Assembly (NCBI GenBank): GCA_964247055.1
Contig: OZ176056.1
Span: forward strand, 6,200,001-6,264,000
Reading direction: 5' to 3'
From: Paragordius varius
Taxonomy: Eukaryota; Nematomorpha
DNA: 64,000 nt
The notes under the pieces were generated by a model that made no database searches, had not been told where the DNA came from, and saw nothing but the letters and a program-made list of their open reading frames with translations. Positions within the stretch are counted from its first letter, which is position 1. The number at the start of each line of letters is the position of its first letter. Shown piece by piece: positions 36,110 to 48,500 of this stretch. Position numbers and translations under genes: made by a program.

Positions 36110-37444
36110 ATGGAAAATTCGGAAAGTTTTAAATGTAGGGTTATTTACAATTCTGTGCAATATCCAGTCTACCATGACGCTATATTATTGGAAAAATCGG
36201 ATAAAAATGTATCATTATTAAATTCATTGTTTTATATAAATTACATTTAATAATTTCTTTCTAAAATTAGTCCGTAGTTCTATTTACCCATCCCGTAATA
36301 GATGCTATGAGACCTTGTTTAAACTTTTTGAGTGGAGCTGAGTGTACCACAACTTGCAGGTTGAATTTTTTACAAAATAGATTTTCACATGGATATAGAG
36401 TTCTTAATGATTGTGTAATGACTTATGAAGAACCAAATTATGAGTATATTTTGGTTTGATATTCTTAGAAATCTTAATATCGGTAACAAATGTTTAGCTC
36501 AAAATGAGCACACACAACTTTGGAATTATTCTGAGATTATGGAAGTTAGGTTTGCAGAAAAATTTTTGCCCGAGAAATCTTCTTTGGACGATTCAGAAAA
36601 TGATTCTCATCAACTCATCTTTAATCTTAAAAATTTAACTAATGAACAAACTTTTTATACTGATATAACTCACATTAAACCACTTGATAACACCAAAATT
36701 GGTATATTCCGAATTTTAATTATAAAAAATAGATTCAATTACACCAAAGTCTTTAATAGATAAGGGACTTATTACAACTCAAGAAAATCCTAATACGATT
36801 TCAAAGGATCATATTGATACCTCTAGTTGCACAAACTCAAAAGTTATTGTATGCAAAAATCCAGAAAATTATAATCCTGTTGGCTATAACCTTTTAATGA
36901 AAATGGGTTTTACCCCTGGGAAAGGATTAGGTAATATTTTTTTAATTAACTTCAAACCCAGAAAATGTCGCAATAAAATAATTTTTTTCACCGCTATTTG
37001 TTAGGAAAAAATGAACAAGGCATTCAAGAACCCGTGAAGGCGAACGCGTCTACATCCCCTTTATTAAATAAAAAACGTCGCTCAATAAAACCCAATAATA
37101 CTAATAAAAATGATTCCCAAAAACCTGTGTCCTCAAAATTAAAGGGATCTACAGATTTTATGTTTGAATTCCTGAATGAATCAATCAATAAAAATGTTAC
37201 GGATGTTGATAATAGAATTTCATGCAAGAAAAATCGGTTGTTCCCTTTCTATCGGGATTTGGATAATCCCATTAATGACCCTGAAATAAGTTTTGATAAA
37301 TCAACTCTGCACAAAAATTTAGACAAAAGTTCCAACACAAATTACATATATAAGCACAATGATAATAGGAAAAGTAATAAAGACAAAAAAGTACGGACGT
37401 CCCATGAAATCGAAAGTAGCAAAAAGCGAAAATATATTTTTTAA
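36110..37444 (+). CDS. ZGPAT: ZGPAT: CCCH zinc finger, Tudor-like and G-patch protein, six exons, 373 aa
   Basis: In other animals ZGPAT is a nuclear DNA-binding repressor that recruits NuRD and also interacts with spliceosome factors through its G-patch. Exons: 36110-36208, 36271-36359, 36381-36443, 36469-36701, 36733-36930 and 37005-37444, totalling 1122 nt with consistent phases. In order: VVLFTHPVIDAMRPC leading into a CCCH finger (Cys49, Cys58, Cys62, His66; CRFSHG); YEEPNYENLNIGNKCLA, a Tudor-like entry as in vertebrate ZGPAT; a G-patch near 205-245 (GYNLLMKMGFTPGKGLGKNE); FMFEFLNESI, the vertebrate FDFLNEKL block; and a basic C-terminus. It lacks the ~110-residue N-terminal coiled coil of human ZGPAT; an in-frame TGA sits upstream of the ATG, but a further 5' exon is possible. 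Introns are 62, 21, 25, 31 and 74 nt. The start lies 540 bp beyond the hAT relic. Confidence 0.88.
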
Positions 37445-38559
37445 TGATAAACCCTACATCATTTTATCATAATTTGTAATAGCAAATAAATTCTTATATA
37501 CAATTAATTATTATTTATGGCCAGCTTTTAACAATTTTCACTTATAAAATACGCTTGTTTGCCTGTGGTATTAATCCAAAAAATGGCGGCGAAATTTGCT
37601 GACAATTTCTCATTATTTTAAATCTAAATCCTGTGTTTAAAGGTCGAAGAAAGCATAATAATAAATTTGATTCCATATTTTGTTGACTTAGTGGTTATCC
37701 AATATAAAATTGCTATATAATTTGTTTATGTTAAAGCAATAATTATAATAAAAACTACATTTATAAATTGTGATCGCAATTAAATAAAAAATTAGAGTAA
37801 CCATAAACTGCGATGGAATTCGTGTAGTAATTTTGATGGCATTGAATGAAAATAATAGCTATATAAATAATTTAAAATTTCTCATCCGTATGAAACGTTT
37901 AATCAGTCAAGCCTATTGAATATTATAAGGAGTAAACGAAACGTAATAAGATTATCTGAGCAAAGAAATTTAAATAGTACAAAATTATATAAAACTCGGA
38001 TTATATGCGCCGATTCTATTTTACTTAATTAAATGAATAGTAAACGATATATAATTTCAAATTAAATTTGACCATAATAAGTTAGGTTCATAGTAAAATT
38101 AATTAAAATATTTTATAATTTCCAAGCAAAATTTTGTCCCTATCAAACTCTTAAAATTATACCAATACAGCTATCCGTGAAGTCCGTTTGCGTTGGCTGG
38201 TCACATCCACAAAGCTCAAGGCAAAAACTGGATGATTATACAATCTTATTCAAATAATAATAAAAACAAAAAAGGTAGATAATGTAAAACCTTGCAATCC
38301 CCTATTCAAGAAGATTTAATTTTATCAATATTAAAATCAAACAAGCAGAAGACAGAAAGAAATGCCAAACTATAACATTACCTACTTTAAAAGGAGAAAA
38401 TATAGTAAGGTGAACATAAAGTGAATTTATATTAGGATAAGTTAACAATAAACTTTGTAAACATAACATATAACAAAAATTCAACACAATTAAAATAAAA
38501 TCATTAATAATATATGAAAATGTATTTGATTAAAAAAATAACATTAACAAAACAGCTTA
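37445..38559. other. Intergenic, nothing recognised
   Basis: 3' flanks of ZGPAT (plus) and of the C2H2 gene (minus). AATAAA-like signals occur near 37486. No repeat or gene could be supported. Confidence 0.5.
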
Positions 38560-38817
38560 TCAATGTTGTGATTTTTGATGTCGTTTAAGGGTAGTTTTGT
38601 AGAAAAAGCGTTTATTACAAACTTCACAACAAAACAATTGATTTTTGGTATGAACATTTAAGTGCATTGTAAGTTTATCAGATCTTGAAAAAGATTTTCC
38701 ACATTCCGTACAAACAAAAGGATTTTGTTTCAAATGTATTAATTTATGCCTTTCCAAGGTGTATTTTCGGGTGAAATTTGAATCGCATACTTCACAAGCG
38801 TATGTGCTACCCACCAT
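38560..38817 (-). CDS. Small protein of three C2H2 zinc fingers, 85 aa
   Basis: The frame holds three consecutive C2H2 fingers: YACEVCDSNFTRKYTLERHKLIH, FVCTECGKSFSRSDKLTMHLNVH (written here as two family-typical fingers) and a third, FCCEVCNKRFFYKTTLKRHQKSQH. They are joined by LKQNP- and TKNQL-type linkers and fill nearly the whole chain. A TGA directly precedes the ATG in frame, so this start is natural and the gene may be a single exon. Fingers of this type bind DNA in transcription factors, but there is no effector domain. The ATG is 55 bp from that of the divergent ZnF-UBP gene. Alternatively it is the last exon of a longer zinc-finger gene, but no acceptor is needed to explain it. Confidence 0.72.
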   Translation of the reverse strand: MVGSTYACEVCDSNFTRKYTLERHKLIHLKQNPFVCTECGKSFSRSDKLTMHLNVHTKNQLFCCEVCNKRFFYKTTLKRHQKSQH

Positions 38818-38872
38818 TCATAAAAACAGTCATCAACATAATTTGAATTTTATTAAAAATTAAACATTAAAG
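38818..38872. promoter_or_regulatory. 55-bp shared 5' region of C2H2 and ZnF-UBP genes
   Basis: The divergent start codons at 38817 (minus) and 38873 (plus) leave 55 bp between them. This suggests a bidirectional promoter with overlapping 5' ends. No core motif is obvious. Confidence 0.5.
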
Positions 38873-39351
38873 ATGCCTGGAGAAATTCGTTCAAATACTT
38901 CATCTCCTGATGACCAAGTTTAATATGTTTTAAAATTTTTTTAGAGTTTTCACACAGTAATTCCTCTATTAACTTGTCCGCATTTGGAAGATCTTAGGGA
39001 TAATCATAGAGAATGTTTTGACGCCATATCTGATACCGATATTAATATAAATGAGCCTTGTGGTATGTGTGGAGAAACCCTAGAAAATTGGATTTGCATT
39101 TTGTGTCGCAAAGTATGATGATATATTTGTCACTTTTTTGTCAAATATCTTAACAATTCAATTATATTACTACAATTAGGTATATTGTGGACGCTATAAA
39201 AGTGGACATATGTTAGATCATCACAGATCGGATCACCATAATTTAGCTATAAGTTTTAGTGACATTTCTTGTTGGTGTTATCCGTGCTCAGCTTACATTC
39301 ATAATTCGGTATTTTTTTTCTCCTTTATTATTTTAGATTGTTTGGGGTTAA
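38873..39351 (+). CDS. Stand-alone ZnF-UBP (HDAC6-type) small protein, about 118 aa
   Basis: Exons: 38873-38917, 38945-39112, 39180-39308, and a tentative last exon 39337-39351 (IVWG then TAA). Introns are 27, 67 and 28 nt, the last being tentative. The product is a single UBP-type zinc finger: LTCPHL, EPCGMCGETLENWICILC, VYCGRYKSGHMLDHHRSDHH and SCWCYPCSAYIHN. The order and the GRY and CWCY motifs are those of the HDAC6 finger, which binds the free C-terminal Gly-Gly of ubiquitin. Arg of GRY, Trp of SCWC and the following Tyr match the known ubiquitin-contact residues. No deacetylase or USP catalytic domain is seen upstream or downstream, so it may be an adaptor or sensor. The 3' end is uncertain: a possible alternative exon reads LKKLAALDSKTVFKK at about 39632-39675. 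Confidence 0.7.
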
Positions 39352-42300
39352 TTAGTTATATTTAATATTTAAGTTAATTTCAAATTGCTAATGATATGTG
39401 ACAATTGTAAACTTTTAAAATATGATAATTATAAAATGCATCTGTACACACTTCGATATATATTATTATTTGGGATCGGAACGGGAACCATTTTTTTTGC
39501 TATTACAATTTTTTCATTAGCTCGGTTTTAAATAATTACTTTGAACATGGTTGCGATATCAAATAGTTTTGATTAATTTTTTAATTTAAATAAAATAAGA
39601 ATCAATATTTAACATTTAAATATCGTAGTCTAAAAAAATTAGCGGCTCTGGATTCAAAAACGGTTTTCAAAAAAGTAAGTCATTTTGGTCAAAAAACAGT
39701 TTGTTTTTATCATCTATTTCTATACAATAAAAATATTATTCTAATTTAACATCTAATAATTTAAATATTAATAAATCTCTGAACGAAACCGGGGGTATTA
39801 ATTCATACGGAATCTATATATTCTTAAAGATAATTGTATCAGGATCAACATGATGCTTTTAGTTTTTCCCTTACGAGTGATATAGAAAATTATCCACACT
39901 TTTGTGGTAATTGCTCTATATCGAAAAAGTATAATTAAAAATATATCATAAACTATATTTAAAAAACAAAATATTTTTTTATATTTGGCTCAAAAAATCT
40001 TAATTTTTTGGACCTTTTTTATGTGGCCTAATTTCCATAAAATATATGTAAAATTCCGAGTCTAGACAATTTTTTTTATATATGCCAGATTATGTTATCA
40101 AAAAGATTTGTTCAAAAAAGTATACCTGTTTGAACATATAATACCCATCATTCGATAAACCGTGTTTATGGTATTTTTGAGTGTGATGAGAACGGTATAA
40201 AAGCATTTTAAGGCATATAACATCTTTTTTATGTAATTCGATCGCTATTTGCCTCCTAATATGAATAAAACATTGACTTCAAAATTAAGTATATTTTTTT
40301 TTAAAAAAAAACTATTATATTTACCACTCAAATTTGACGACAAACAAACGTTTTAAATTTATTTCCAAGCACAATATAGAGAAAAACTGTTCTTAACTTA
40401 AAGTGATTATCTAACGTTTTCATTATTACCATAAAATACGATTTATCAATATTTTGCTAAAAATTAAATTTTTGAACATACGCATATTTTAAAATGTATG
40501 TTTGATGTCATAATCTCTGGCATGTAATACGAATTATAATGGCACTCGAAATATGTTGCCTTTATATAAAAAAACTAGCCTATTTTAGACAGGACCAAAA
40601 ATTTAGTGTATCGAAGCCCTCATCTAAAATTTTATATTGATTTACTTTTGATTCATGATTATATTTTGAAATAAATCTTCTGTGGTTTTCTCCAAATAAA
40701 CTTATTTAACTTATGCTCAAACTTTGCGATTTTTTGACATGTAGTAATTACCACAAAAGTTTTAATTTTTTTTTATTCAAATGATTTGAGTCCCAAAATC
40801 AAAGAGAATCCCCATGCATTCTATGAAATATATTTCATCAAGCTATCTTTTTTTACACTGTATTCATGTTGAGCTAAGTGTATTTTATATAATTTAGGTG
40901 TAAAATACGTATATAAAATGAAAAAATTAGTTAATTATATTAAAGTTAGTATTTAGTCAATAATCCGGGGTTTTCTAGTTAACTAAATTGATTTTGATCC
41001 AGGTTGTAAAAGAGCCGTTTTTTCTGTTTATAACAATTTTTATCGATTCCTGTTTCGTTTCACATAGTGATTCTTGAAATATGTGTTTTTTTTTGAAAAA
41101 AAATGCGGTGTCTAAATATTTTTGAATTGACATTATGCTTAACATTTTCACGCACTAATATTACTATCAAAGCTGTTTAATCTATACTTCAAAAGACGCA
41201 ACTAAAATACTTATAATTGGATATTTGGCGCGTGTTGCCATTTATTTTACTTATTAGGCCTTTACCCCCAAAAATTTTTTTCAAGCTTAGAGATTATAAT
41301 GAATCTTCAAAATGTTCAGCGTGTAAAGGCCTTCAAATATTTTGTAACTCAGAATTTTTAATTTTTGAAGTAACGGTAGTTGTGGTCTTGTTAACACTTG
41401 GATACAACACATTCATTTTAGTCCTTCGATTTAAATTGGGGTAGTTAAATACCCCAGGCCTGTTTAAAATTAAATTCTTTAAAAAATGTGGAAGGAATCG
41501 AAACCATGGCAAAATTTTGCACTTATATAACATTAATAAACCGAAATATACAAAAAAATTTATTCAAAAATAATTGATATTACTTATTTTAAGCTAAAAC
41601 CGAAGGTAAAAATTTAGTCAACGTGACATGTGTGCAATGGTAAAATTGAAAATATTAGAAAATAAACCGCTTTTTCTATATCTATCAATAGATGTAATTT
41701 AAATAAAAAATTAGCGTTAATATGTTTAAAATTACATGAAGACGATATTTTGCAAAAATTTTGTAAAATAAAAATGGCGTCGAAGTAGTTTGACATTGCA
41801 ACTTTTTTTTCAAAACAAAATTTAATTTGGATATTTTGGCATATTTTTATAATATATATTAGGATAGAAGCATAAATTTAAATTAAGACAGTTTCCTTCA
41901 GTAGTTTAACTCAAATTTAGTCTGGGGTATTTAGATACCCCAAATTGAATCGAAGTGTTAATGTTAAAACTCAAAATGTTGAATCGTTTTCTCTCCCATG
42001 ACCTAATATTTTTACATTGAAAAAATTGTTTTAAGTATATCCAGGAAGAAAATCTGTTATATTAATTTTTTATTGATATCTTAAACAGCTTTTAACACCA
42101 TTCAAAAATGCCATCTATATGAAAAAATTTGGGGAAATGCCACCTAGTGGATCAAACAATAGCTCATAACTTTTTTTAATAATACATATTATTAGACAAC
42201 CATATCTAGTCCGAATTTTATTTTATGTGGAATTACCAACTTATAATAAATTTTTTTGTATTTACTTAAATTTTTATTGTGCTGTTTTAAAATTGGGTAT

Positions 42301-42970
42301 TATCTTACAATATGATTAATATACATTGGTGGTTTTCATTAATTATTGCTAGTTTTCTTATAGAGCAAAGGGTAGTATAATTGGTTTATAAAAATTTTTT
42401 CGTTTAAGGCTCTTGTTGTATATGCTGTCTGGCAATAATAAATGAAAAACTAGCAATGTTTACTCATACAGTATATTATAAAACTAAAAAATAAAAATTT
42501 AAGATTCCCTTTTGTATGGTTAGTAACTGCCTTTTCTGTTTTTTGTGAAATTAGGTGATAAAATTGAGATATTAAATTACATTTAAAAATTACTTAAATA
42601 AATATTATAATTTTTACAAATTTAGTTTTTCTTAAAAAGGTCGCAAAGCTTTAACTAAGCCAATACTGTTTTTTCAAGAACATTTTCTATAATTTGTTTG
42701 ATCTTTTTTGTGAAATATCACATTAAGTTTAAATAACCGCGTTTTTTATGTACCTTTACTAAAAATAATTTTTATATAGTTTATATAAATTTATTATAAA
42801 AAATAACCGTTAGGTATAAATATTTAAACATTTTAATAAATTCTCTTTATTATTCAACATACTAGCTGTCTGTCTACTCAACGTAATACAAATAAAAGTT
42901 AATAAAAATTATATGTAGCTTTTCTTTCCCCTAATTTTAGCCATCTTAAATTGATTATATAAATTATCGT
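39352..42970. other. Repeat-rich intergenic region
   Basis: Contains one copy of a dispersed repeat (41391-41960) and a minus-oriented copy of a short repeat motif near 39830-39900 that also occurs near 61565-61935. Remaining short open frames have no recognisable domain. No gene is supported apart from a possible small 3' exon of the ZnF-UBP gene near 39632. Confidence 0.5.
41391..41960. repeat. Dispersed inverted-repeat element, copy B
   Basis: Starts TTAACACTTGGATACAACAC and ends GAATCGAAGTGTTAA, with ATACCCCAGGCCTG near the left and GGGGTATTTAGATACCCC near the right. Homologous along its length to 30414-30962. Non-coding. Confidence 0.78.
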
Positions 42971-43626
42971 ATATATTTTTAAGTCAAAACCAACATTTTT
43001 TCAAGCAAAAACAACATATTATTCAACCAAAGACAACTTTCTAGCAAAAGCAACTTTTTTTGAAAGAAAAACTTTTTTACTTTGTGACAATTTACTATTA
43101 AATATTTATTGTATTTTAAATTGATTAGTTAAATTTTAGCGTTGAATGATTTTTATTATCAAATCAATATTTTATGGTAAATTGATTTTCAAACATTTCA
43201 ATTTTTATGCATTTTTTAAGATCAACTTTATTTTATGAACAATATATTTATCAAATATTAGAGTTTTTTAATACATAACATGTTTTATAACAAAGATAAA
43301 GTTATTTTTTTTAAATTATTAATATTTTTATGGAATTCTACTTAAAATATTAAAAAATCCAATATTTGATGTTTCTAAAAGTTTATCTTTAAAAATAGTA
43401 TTTTTAATATAATACAATTAAAAATGTTTGAAAAACCGTTCAAATATTGCATACAAAAAAATCATAATTCAACACTATAACTAATCATTAAATAAATACT
43501 TGATAATAAAAATAAAAGAAAATTGTTTTAAATAAAAAAAATGTTGTTTTGCTTGAAAAATGTTGCGTTTGACTGAAAAAATGTTGCGTTTGGTTGAAAA
43601 AATGTTATTTCACTGAAAAATGGTAC
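42971..43626. repeat. Large fold-back element with iteron-like ends
   Basis: The left ~110 bp hold inverted units (CAACATTTTTTCAAGC type) and the right ~90 bp hold direct units (TTGACTGAAAAAATGTTGCG type). The inner parts are also mutually inverted: TTGATTAGTTAAATTTTAGC near 43120 against TATAACTAATCATTAAATAA near 43480, and TTTCAAACATTTCAATTTTT near 43190 against AAAAATGTTTGAAAAA near 43420. Arms of about 320 bp make it the longest member of the family seen at 3521 and 23238. Confidence 0.7.
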
Positions 43627-45528
43627 ATTAAAACAATCAGACTATCGCATAACCTTCTTATAAAAATGAGTGTTTTGCGAATTCGATGTGCACATAATTA
43701 TTGGGATCCGCCGCACAAAATATATTTTTAATTGAAAATAATTATATTTAATACTATTTTTCAAAAGGGTCTAAAGCAGGAATGGCCACATGCGGCTTTC
43801 CAAAAAAATTTAAAAAACCAAATTAATACATTTTAAAGTTTATAAATATTTATTTGTCATTTACTTCATAAGTTAATAGTTTATTCAGAATTCAATCTAT
43901 TTTGTATTTATTTACATCATTAATTGTTCGGTAAGGGGATATTTTAAGGCCGTTTAATATTCATATATGTTTACCACATATTACCTAGATTTTTAATGTA
44001 CTATGAGATACAAAGAGTAAAAATCATTCTTTCAAAATTTTGATTGAAGAAGCCCGTAAAGATACTTAGATTTAAATTTTTTTATTTAAAATAAAATTTA
44101 CATTTTGATTTTTAAAAAGAGAGCAAATGTGAATATATTTTGTCAAATTTTTGATAAAATTATGTTTTTTCTAACGAGTTGGATTGTTAAGGATATGAAT
44201 AGTTATTTATAATCCTATATATATTTGATTTTTCGATTTCAAACTGCCCTAACCGATGTATTCGTGGAAAAGGCAAAGAATGCGGTCGCTGCATTCAAAT
44301 TTTAAAGTAAATTGGTTGAAAGAAACAATTGAAAAAGTCAAATGTGAAAACATATATTATGATAACTACCCGAAAAACATATAAATATTAACGGACACAA
44401 ATCGTTCAAAATTCAACATAAATACTTAATTTCTGGGCAAATCTAAGAAAAAACCCAAATTTATATTCTAGTTCAGGCGTGTTCAACACAACGGGTTTTT
44501 GGGCGGCATTTTTACTAAAGAACCCCGGTGGGGCGCATTTAAAATATATATGAAAATTAATAAATATTTTATTAGATTTCAAACATAGCGCTTTAAAATG
44601 CAAACACAATACAATCAGTTCGCATTTTTCAGAACGTTTAAGAAGTATTACTAAGATTTTTTAGCATATTTTCAAAATTTTTGACGGGCCCATGTTGGAC
44701 CCTATTCTAGTTCATTTATACCTTATCATTAACCATTATATAATGATAGTAATAATTTCTGTTAAAAAAGTTGCGTATCGGTGCAATGATTAAATTATTT
44801 GACACTGAAATTTACCAGTGTAATACTCAATGAGAGTTTGACGTATTTGTATTTGTTTATCAGATTAATTAGTTAATTGAAACCGATAAACCGCAAGCAG
44901 AAAACAAGTGGTAGCTTTTTAAATTAATTACTTCTTATATTACAAAAATATGGACTTAAACTTAATTGATGTTGAATTTTAGTAGATTATTAACATAAAA
45001 ATTATTTATTAATATTTTAAAATGTATAAATAAAGATAAATAATTTGGTTATTTTATAATCTATATGAACATTTATTTTCATTATATTTTGACATGACTG
45101 ACAAAAACATTTTATAACATATTATGTTAAAATGAACTTTTTTTAAAAAAATTGTTTGTTTTGGGTTCAATTAATTGGTAATTTTGATAAAGCCTTTTTT
45201 ATATAATTAAATAACCTGTCAAAAGTTTCCAAAAATTTAGCTAGATTACATGAGTTTATGAATTGATATAAAAAAGTAAAAAATAATTAATCAAATTCTA
45301 ATGGCGAGTATTCGTCTGACCCTTCAAAAATTAAAGTTTAGAAAAAAACCGTTAAAGTTCAAATTTTATTATATTAGTGAGACTTGTTTAATATATAACT
45401 GCAATTAAAAACAACTTCGTTTATTTGAAGACAAAAAAAGTAAATAATACGAAATAATCTTTTTTAACTATTAATCACCCAAGATCGTAAATCATCAATT
45501 TTTCAACAAATAGATAAAATTTGTTATT
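43627..45528. other. Intergenic region upstream of REC8
   Basis: Includes one hAT-like MITE (44474-44704). Otherwise AT-rich with no supported gene. The last few hundred bases should hold the REC8 promoter; no clear core element was identified. Confidence 0.5.
44474..44704. repeat. 231-bp hAT-like MITE
   Basis: Begins CAGGCGTGTTCAACACAACG and ends CCATGTTGGACCCTA. It is flanked by a perfect 8-bp direct repeat TTCTAGTT (44466-44473 and 44705-44712). The 8-bp duplication and CAGG start fit hAT. Non-coding. Confidence 0.75.
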
Positions 45529-48500
45529 ATGTTTTATTCCCATGACATTCTTCAAAAACGCGGCGGAAAATTTGGAATCATTTGGTAAGTTTTCAATAAT
45601 TTAACTTATATATTGAATTAATTATGAGAATTTTTAACTATTTTAAGGCTAGCGGCCACCAGAAATAATCTAAGCAAAAGGGAATACTACAGTGTTAACA
45701 TTGTCAAAACATGGTAAATAAAACGACCGTTTATTGCTATTAATGATTAACTATAAATAAACTATAAAATTGATGTACAATATTTAGCCAAGAGATTATA
45801 GATTACATCCTTATCAGAGTTAAAGAAAAGGGTCAAACGGGTCAAAAAGTAAGACCCAAGTTTTCACTCTATCTATCGGCTCAACTCATGTTTGGAATCA
45901 TCAAAGTTTATTCCAAACAAAATGAATATCTGCTATGTAAGTTTAATTTATTTCATTAATATGAAAAAAAATAATCTAAAAATAAAAAATTATCCAATCT
46001 TAGATGATTTGACAAGTCTACATGCCCATTTCAGCATGATGAAAACTAGACTAACAAGCATAGATATGACTCCATCAAAGTAAGACTATTAGATTTTAGT
46101 ATATTTTGGAAAAAAGGGTATAATTTTCGATAGAAAGAGTCATATTATTGGTTAAAGAAGTCTTGTTAAAAGGGGAAAATATTAATTTATGTGACATTAG
46201 AATGTGCGAAAGATCCGGTATTACGTTGCAAGATCCCCTCAAAAATCCTTATTTCCTACCACCCTATCCTTCTTTGGGTAACAATGCGGACGATTCCCAA
46301 ATAATGGCATGGTTATCGCCCCAAATCGGGGCACTGCCAGCTTTTGATAGGGAATGGATTGATTCCTTCACGTGCATAAACACACCATATGATGTCCAGC
46401 TGTTTGATATTGCGTCACCAATGAGGCAACACCACCATCTTACAAGTGGCTTTAAAAAACGGCAGACGAAAAAACAAAAAGTTTTTAAAACTAAACTTAT
46501 AATAACTTTCAAGAGAAATATTGTTTATATGGATTTAAAAATTTGTTAATTGTAATATGATGTATGTAAGAAAATATATATTTCTCGTTTTGTAAAAGTT
46601 CTCTATAACCAATATTATACTGGATTTAGTTTTATTGTTTTATACAAAACTCACCATATAATTTTACATGGAATATATGTATTTAAGGACTACCACCCTC
46701 TTTTTTTAAGTTAAATATGTGACGGTGTTTCAAAAATATTTGATTAATCATAATATATCTTAAAAATCAAGAAATTAGACGACAATCTGGATGAAAACAT
46801 GCAAAGCGTTGCGGAAAAGGAAAATGCTTCCCAATACTGGAGAAATGGCACAAATTTTGGTATATATTTGTGGGTCTTTCATAGTATTAATGCATACGCA
46901 AAGATAATTTAATACATATTTTCTGGCTTTAGTTATAAACAAAATGTTACTCAATTTTAAGTATCATATTACGACATAAAGAACATAAATAGAAAATTGA
47001 ATTATCATTTTTCACCTCTTACGATAATTATTTTAACAAATTTAAATTTTTGAACCTTTAGTACTAATAATATTTGATTATGGATGTTGAAAACAAGAGT
47101 CTCTCCATAAAATATCAGATTAGAAGTAATAATATAAAAAACTTTTCCTCACTGTATAATTTACTTATGATTATAAATATAATTCCTACCTTATAAGAAA
47201 ATGATCCAATATCTTTGCTTATGGCTAAGCACACAGCTCGTAACAAATCGGATATTAGTTTATGGGATAATTTTTGCAGCCAAGAGGAAAGTCAGGATAT
47301 TCAATTTTTGGGCGTTCATGATTCCCATCCGCAATCCTTTAAACAACGGGATGCTACCACTACTATGGATCCTTTCAATCTTTCGCTTAGAGTTTATACT
47401 TTATAAAATTATGTATTTTGATGTGTTGAATTAAATTTAAGATGGATTTTACGGTGCAAAATGGGTTAATTTACAGCCTAGACCTATTTAAATTATTTTA
47501 TGGAATATATTGAAAGCTTATATGAATACTTCAAAGGATATATTTTGACAAAAATTTAGGATTATTCGATAATTAAAATGTAGAATCGTTAAAGTGCGAA
47601 TAAATTTTAGGTTTTCGAATGGAAATGCACTTGACATTTGCGCGATTGCTTATTTTTTTAAATGGGTTCCTTCACAAAAATTCGTATCAAAATAGATATA
47701 AATAATTGAAAATTGTCTAATTTAAATTATAAAAATAAAAGTAACGTTATATCAATGTGTAAATTTTTAAATTATCTTATAAGTTTATTTTGTTCTTAAA
47801 CCTTTACCAGTAATTTCTGTTTTTAAGGATGTATTAAAACCGATCGAGTGCCTTATTAAAATCCACAACTATTCTGAGGTTTGATTTTTTTAATGATATA
47901 TATATTTGACCAAAACTATATAGTTGACTTAAACCGTTATATTAATTAAAAACAATTTTTTAAGCCTAAACATAACATTCAAAAAACTATAGCTTTAAGA
48001 GCAGTTTTAAAAATTATTTGTATTGATTGGGTAGGTAGAGACTTTTCCAGTTAATTTATTAAGCAGTGGTTTATAAGAATCGAGTTTTGGATCTTACCAA
48101 ATTTTGTAAAAATTTCTGGTTTAGAAACAATAAGTTGATTGGTTATTGTTTATTTTAAAGATACCATTAGAAGATGATTTACCAACTATGACGGAAACCG
48201 ATATGCAAAGTTTGTTGGAAGGACCTAATATTACGACAGCAGGTTTTAGGGGTCTGTTTATATAATATTAAATAAATTTATTATTAATTTAAGCGTTAAG
48301 TATTCTTAAATATAATGCGATATGAATCAAAAGTAATTTTTTTCTTTTTAGCGTGATATGTCTAAATATAAACTTTATTCAGACGATTGTTAATTTTTTT
48401 AGACCCGTTTTGAGACTGCCTATAATCTTTTTATATCTCCAATTTATATATATGGTTGAGATTTAAAGATTTTTGTGGTACGAAAAACAAAATCTTATGT

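Noticed and set aside
41217-41533. Open frames on both strands
   Set aside because: Overlap dispersed repeat copy B; no domain.
46080-46160. Apparent frame conflict between REC8 exons 4 and 5
   Set aside because: Resolved by placing the acceptor at 46137, so exon 5 begins at 46138 and reads KVILLVKEVLLKG in frame.
46264-46512. 82-codon minus-strand frame
   Set aside because: Antisense to REC8 exon 5.
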